Source: Paeniglutamicibacter gangotriensis Lz1y | GTDB lineage: Bacteria > Actinomycetota > Actinomycetes > Actinomycetales > Micrococcaceae | Assembly (NCBI RefSeq): GCF_000348945.1 | Contig: NZ_AOCK01000004.1 | Location: 62,001-126,000 of the forward strand | Direction of reading: 5' to 3' | Length of the DNA stretch: 64,000 nt | Shown: positions 60,278 to 64,000 of the stretch, one piece after another | Layout: the number at the start of each line of letters is the position of its first letter | How positions within the stretch are numbered: position 1 is the first letter of the stretch | The notes under the pieces: model-generated | What the model was told of the DNA's origin: nothing | Seen by the model: only the letters and a program-made list of their open reading frames with translations | The model's database searches: none | Position numbers and translations under genes: made by a program

Positions 60278-61963
60278 CTACGCCTTCTCGTAGGAATCGA
60301 CGATCACCGCGGTGACCGGGAAATCCACCGGGATCCGCCCGAAGATCAGCTCGGCGGCGGCTCGCGCCGCGTCGTGGACCAGGGCCACCACCTCCTGGGC
60401 CTGCTCGGCCGGGACGTGCAGCATGATTTCGTCGTGCAGGAAAAACACCAATTCCCCCGGCTCGCTGCCGGTGGCGCGCAGCGCATCGAGCCGCCTGCGT
60501 GTTTCACCCATCCAACACAGCGCCCATTCGGCGGCGGTGCCCTGGACGATGAAGTTGCGGGTGAAACGCCCGCGCGAACGCCCCTCGGCCTCCACCGCAC
60601 GTGCTTCGTCCTCCGAGGAGACCCGGCTCCTGGCCTTGAGCCAGGCCTCGGGCGCGGGACCGGAGCCCCGGCCCAGGAATGTTGCCACGGCTTTGCCACC
60701 CGCGCCCTGGCCCGCCGCCCACTCCACCAGGGACACCGCCTGGGGGTAGGTGGCCTTGAGCTTGGGCATCAGCCGGCCCGATTCCCCGCTGGTGGCCCCA
60801 TACATGGCCCCAAGCATCGCGATCTTGGCGTGCGCCCGGTCCCCGCCGAACCCGTCATCGGCAATGCCCTGGTAGAGGTCTTGGCCTCGGGCCGCCGAAG
60901 CCAGCGCGTCATCGCGGGAGAGCGCGGCAAGGACCCGCGGTTCCAGCTGCGCGGCATCGGCGACGATGAGCACCTTGCCCGCGTCGGCGCGCACCGCCGA
61001 ACGCACCTGGTGCGGGATCTGCAGAGCCCCGCCGCCGTGGGAGGCCCAACGCCCGGTGATCACCCCGCCGACGATGTACTCGGGGCGGAAGCGCCCGTCC
61101 TTCACCCACCGGTCCACCCACGCATAGCCGTTGGCGGTGGCCAGCCGGGCGATCTTCTTGTAGGCCAGCAAGGGTTCGATGACCGGGTGCTTGATCTCGC
61201 CCAGCTCCCAGGCGCGGGTGTTGGTCACCGCGATGCCGGCTCGGTTCATGGCCTTGAGCAGCTCGGCCGGTGAATCAGGGTTCAACCCCGGGGCATCGAG
61301 CAACTGACGCAGTTCGATGGCCAGCGCCTCCATGGCCGGCGGGCGCACCCCGGGGGCCACCGGCGGGCCCAGGGCTTCATGGAGCAACCGGTGGTGCTCG
61401 CCCACATCCCACGGCACCCCGGCATGGGTCATTTCCGCGCCGATGAGCGCCCCGACCGATTCGGCGGCCAGCAACAAGCCCAGGCGACGTCCGCGCTCGG
61501 TGTCCGGCACCGCGGCACGCTGGGCCAGGAACTCGGCGGTGACGTTCTCCAGCGCGCCGGAGTGGTCCTTGGGTGCAGAAAACAGTTCGCCCTGGTTCTC
61601 CGCGACCCGTGCCGGAGGCAAGAGGTGCACCGGAGCGGCTGTTTCGGATCCTGCCCCGGATGCGGCGCGGATCTTCTCGAGGTAGTCCCCCTCCGACGCA
61701 TAGGGGGCGTTGCGCAGGATCGCGCGGACCAGGGACACATCGTGGACCCGTTCGACGCGCACCCCCGAGGCCAGCAGCTTCGGGTACCAGCGCTGCACCG
61801 AGTCGAAGACCCAGCGCGGCTTCCGCGCGGCCTGAAGCTCCGCGACGACCGCGGGCAGAGTGTCGCCGTGGACCTGCACCGCCGGAAGAATCGGGTCACC
61901 GGTGGCATCGATCAGCGAGATGACGGCGGTGGCCGATGCTGCTTCGGTTTCTGACTGGGTCAT
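60278..61963 (-). CDS. bifunctional 3'-5' exonuclease/DNA polymerase I-like protein
   Basis: A 561-residue family A polymerase fragment without the 5' nuclease domain. The polymerase part shows LIVADAAQLEPRVLAALSRD (motif A), RAHAKIAMLGAMYGATSGE (motif B) and FFLHDEIMLHVP (motif C). The N-terminal ~200 residues have only a weak exonuclease pattern. It is common in actinobacteria as a second polA-like gene; its role is unclear, probably repair. ATG 61963 is preferred over ATG 61996, which adds 11 residues. It is convergent with the NUDIX gene. Confidence 0.9.
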   Translation of the reverse strand: MTQSETEAASATAVISLIDATGDPILPAVQVHGDTLPAVVAELQAARKPRWVFDSVQRWYPKLLASGVRVERVHDVSLVRAILRNAPYASEGDYLEKIRAASGAGSETAAPVHLLPPARVAENQGELFSAPKDHSGALENVTAEFLAQRAAVPDTERGRRLGLLLAAESVGALIGAEMTHAGVPWDVGEHHRLLHEALGPPVAPGVRPPAMEALAIELRQLLDAPGLNPDSPAELLKAMNRAGIAVTNTRAWELGEIKHPVIEPLLAYKKIARLATANGYAWVDRWVKDGRFRPEYIVGGVITGRWASHGGGALQIPHQVRSAVRADAGKVLIVADAAQLEPRVLAALSRDDALASAARGQDLYQGIADDGFGGDRAHAKIAMLGAMYGATSGESGRLMPKLKATYPQAVSLVEWAAGQGAGGKAVATFLGRGSGPAPEAWLKARSRVSSEDEARAVEAEGRSRGRFTRNFIVQGTAAEWALCWMGETRRRLDALRATGSEPGELVFFLHDEIMLHVPAEQAQEVVALVHDAARAAAELIFGRIPVDFPVTAVIVDSYEKA

Positions 61964-62179
61964 GGAGTGGGTGGCCACTACCGCAAATTGCTGCACGCTC
62001 CATTCTTGCAGTATTCGGCCACACGGTGGCCCGCTGCCGGCTCGCGGGCGCGGCCGGGCAGCACGAATCCGCGCCGGCAGTGCCTTCCCCGCACACGATC
62101 GAGCGCCCTCAGAAAGGTTCTACGTGTCTGGGCCCAGGGGGCCTTCACGCGCACCCGGTGCCGGGACCACGCTGAGGGG

Positions 62180-63499
62180 ATGGAAGATCAGAGTCGATTT
62201 GTAGCCCGGCCGACGTCGGCGGACCGGCGCAACCTGCACCTACCGGCATTGAGGGTGGCCCGCGCCCGGATGGAACCGGTGGTGGTGGGCTCCGGCGGCG
62301 GAGCTGCGCCGCGAACGGAGGTCAAGACGTCCACCGGGATGCCTCCGCAGTCTCCGGAGCCTCAGCTGCCTCCGGTACCGCAGCTGCCGACACAGCCGCG
62401 GGCTGTTGCCGCCGCGGACCCCGGTGCAGGTGCCCAGAGCCAGGCCAGGCCCGCGGAGCTGGCTCGCGCGATCCTGTTCAGCCGTGACATGGAACTGGCT
62501 CAGGTGCTGGCAGAAGTAGCGGTGGGGGCCGGGGTGCAACTGCTGCTCTGCCGGGACGCCGCCGAGGCGGCCGAGCACCGCGAGGAGGTGATCCTGGTGG
62601 GGGTCGACGCCGTGGCGGAAGTCGATGCCCGGCTGGCCACCGCCGCCCTGGTGTTCACCGGGCGGGAAGAAAACCAGGACGTGCTGTGGCGTGCCGCGGC
62701 CTCCTGCCCCGGGGCGCGCGTCGCGGTGCTCCCACAAGCAGCCCCCTGGCTCGGCGAATACCTCGGCGAGCTGGGCCTGCATGCCGGCCGCGCGCACACG
62801 GCCATCGTTGCCGGCGGTGCAGGAGGCACCGGAACCACCACCTTCGCCGCGTTGTTGGCCGCGACCCTGACATTGGATGGGCACCGGACGCTGCTGCTGG
62901 ACGCGGACCCGCATTCTTCGGGTATCTGGCCGTTGTTGCGGGCCAGAGAACCAGACGGACTGGGCTGGGAGGACTTGCGCAATTCCCGCGGGCAGCTGTC
63001 CCCGGGCCAATTGGCGGAGATCCTGCCACTGGCGGCGGGCACCGCAGTGCTCTCCTGGGTGCGGGACCCGGGCTGCTTCGTCCCCTCGGAAGCCTTGGTC
63101 ACCGAGGTCCTTGCTGCCTCGCGGCGCATCTACGAACATATCGTCATCGACGCCGGGCATCTGGCCGGCATCCCGGGACCGATGACGGCGCTGGCCAACA
63201 CCAGGTTGCTGGTTCTCCCGGCGAGCGGTCCGGCCGCCGCCGGGGCCGGGCGACGGCTGGGGGAGCAGGCCGCGCACTGGCGGCTGATCCTCTCCGGGAG
63301 GCTCGCCTCCGGGACGGATACCCGCGAGCTGGCCCGGCGTGCAGGGATCGAACCCGGCGGCTACTTCGCGCCGTCGCGTCGCATCGGACGTGCCGCGGCC
63401 GACGGGGCACTGATGAATGTGCTGGCCCGCCGCCGGCTGCGCGCCGCTATCACCGTTCTGGGCTCCGGTGCGCAGCGTGCCGCGGGGCAAGCGGCATGA
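62180..63499 (+). CDS. CpaE/Ssd-like MinD-family ATPase homologue
   Basis: A 439-residue protein. A Pro/Ala-rich N-terminus (to ~95) is followed by a receiver-like pseudo-domain (~95-205) and a MinD/ParA fold. The nucleotide loop is VAGGAGGTGTTTFAALLAAT: glycine- and threonine-rich but lacking both lysines of a ParA Walker A motif. DADPHSSGIW follows. This matches the helicase/secretion neighbourhood CpaE-like family, including mycobacterial Ssd (Rv3660c), a septum-site regulator. The ATG at 62180 follows GAGGGG almost directly, so the start is uncertain. It overlaps the next gene as ATGA. Confidence 0.85.
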   Translation: MEDQSRFVARPTSADRRNLHLPALRVARARMEPVVVGSGGGAAPRTEVKTSTGMPPQSPEPQLPPVPQLPTQPRAVAAADPGAGAQSQARPAELARAILFSRDMELAQVLAEVAVGAGVQLLLCRDAAEAAEHREEVILVGVDAVAEVDARLATAALVFTGREENQDVLWRAAASCPGARVAVLPQAAPWLGEYLGELGLHAGRAHTAIVAGGAGGTGTTTFAALLAATLTLDGHRTLLLDADPHSSGIWPLLRAREPDGLGWEDLRNSRGQLSPGQLAEILPLAAGTAVLSWVRDPGCFVPSEALVTEVLAASRRIYEHIVIDAGHLAGIPGPMTALANTRLLVLPASGPAAAGAGRRLGEQAAHWRLILSGRLASGTDTRELARRAGIEPGGYFAPSRRIGRAAADGALMNVLARRRLRAAITVLGSGAQRAAGQAA

Positions 63500-64000
63500 G
63501 CCCGCAGCTGCCCGGGGACCCGATTCGGCAGTCTCCCCGAGCCCCATCGGCCCGCGGACGGCGTCGCTGGGGTCCGGGAGCGCCGGCGCCCGGGGAAGGG
63601 AACGCCGCCGCCGAGGAGCAGGTGTTGGAGGAGATCCGCCGCCGGGCACTGGAGCAGAGCGGCGGGCTCAACGATCTGGATCTGGCCCAGGCCGTGCAGG
63701 CCTCCGGCCGGGTGATGGGTGCAGCCTCCAGCACCGCGATGCTGCGCAGCCTCAATGACGACATCCACGGGCTCGGCGTGCTCGAACGTCTCGCCCAGGT
63801 CCCGGGCACCACCGACATCCTGGTGGATGCCGCCGGGCGGGTCTGGGTCGATGGCAGCACCGGGCTGCACACCTCCGATCTGGCCTTCGGGGACCCGTCG
63901 CAGATCCGCGCGCTGGCCGTACGTCTGGCCGCGGCAGGGGGCCGGCGGTTGGACGACGCGGCACCGTTTGTCGATGTCTGCCTGGGAAACTACCGGATCC
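63496..64000 (+). CDS. TadA/CpaF-type secretion ATPase (3' partial)
   Basis: The first 168 codons of a longer gene. After an Arg/Pro-rich start, a helical domain (EEQVLEEIRRRALEQSGG) leads into LNDDIHGLGVLERL, TDILVDAAGRVWVDGSTG and GGRRLDDAAPFVDV, the N-terminal part of the Flp/Tad pilus or DNA-uptake ATPases. The Walker motifs lie beyond the window. Translational coupling to the CpaE-like gene supports a Flp/Tad locus that continues downstream. Confidence 0.88.
   Translation, partial: MSPQLPGDPIRQSPRAPSARGRRRWGPGAPAPGEGNAAAEEQVLEEIRRRALEQSGGLNDLDLAQAVQASGRVMGAASSTAMLRSLNDDIHGLGVLERLAQVPGTTDILVDAAGRVWVDGSTGLHTSDLAFGDPSQIRALAVRLAAAGGRRLDDAAPFVDVCLGNYRI

Overview
The window is a 64 kb piece of a high-GC actinobacterial chromosome. 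Its gene content points to the Micrococcaceae (Arthrobacter, Glutamicibacter, Paeniglutamicibacter and relatives): HAIR/HspR heat-shock control, a GlxR-type Crp, a DUF3073 protein, a MarP-type CvpA-protease fusion, a 3'-5' exonuclease/polymerase I-like protein and a CpaE-like/TadA locus. Genus is inferred from family content only. I see no rRNA, tRNA, CRISPR array, insertion sequence, integrase or prophage gene, and no defence island. Most of the window is housekeeping DNA; the interest is in fusions, damaged genes, an enzyme that lacks its nucleophile, and regulatory structures.

Layout. 1-0.9 kb: end of an ECF-type transporter in which the ATPase and the EcfT membrane subunit appear to be one polypeptide. 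0.9-3.8 kb (minus): PabC-like lyase, NUDIX, an ArsR-type regulator and an M23 peptidase. 3.9-7.7 kb: cardiolipin synthase, an FAD monooxygenase and a frameshifted lipoprotein gene. 7.8-12.7 kb (minus): GH1 glucosidase, LysE exporter, a phosphatase-like protein with Ser in place of the catalytic Cys, and PabB fused to an N-terminal P-loop kinase domain. 12.8-15.5 kb: divergent MarR/MMPL pair. 15.8-18.3 kb: DEAD-box helicase and a small membrane export protein. 18.4-19.1 kb: a PEP mutase/isocitrate lyase-like gene with a frameshift.

19.5-24.7 kb: the heat-shock operon dnaK-grpE-dnaJ-hspR with two HAIR operators, followed by an alpha/beta hydrolase. clpB at 28.8 kb has its own HAIR operator, so the HspR regulon is largely contained here. 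Between them lie trmB, a polysaccharide deacetylase lipoprotein, YccF and a VOC protein. 31.5-33.6 kb: septum-formation-like protein, DUF3073 and a sirtuin. 33.7-41.1 kb: purine genes purM, purF, purD and purC, with an asparaginase, a sterol-carrier-like protein and a methyltransferase. 41.2-45.6 kb: a doubly frameshifted methyltransferase and a heterodimeric ABC exporter.

45.7-64 kb resembles the conserved mycobacterial crp/ponA2/marP/nth/acs/ssd neighbourhood, with some expected members absent: metallophosphoesterase, class A PBP, DUF4177, RidA, NUDIX, Crp, MarP, DUF2332, AroQ, Acs, a membrane protein with a very long disordered linker, Nth, CoA-type NUDIX, a polymerase, a CpaE/Ssd-like ATPase and the start of a TadA ATPase. 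Crp-type sites sit upstream of both crp and acs. Acs is a classic sirtuin target and a sirtuin is encoded in the window, so acetate activation may be controlled both by Crp and by deacetylation (inference).
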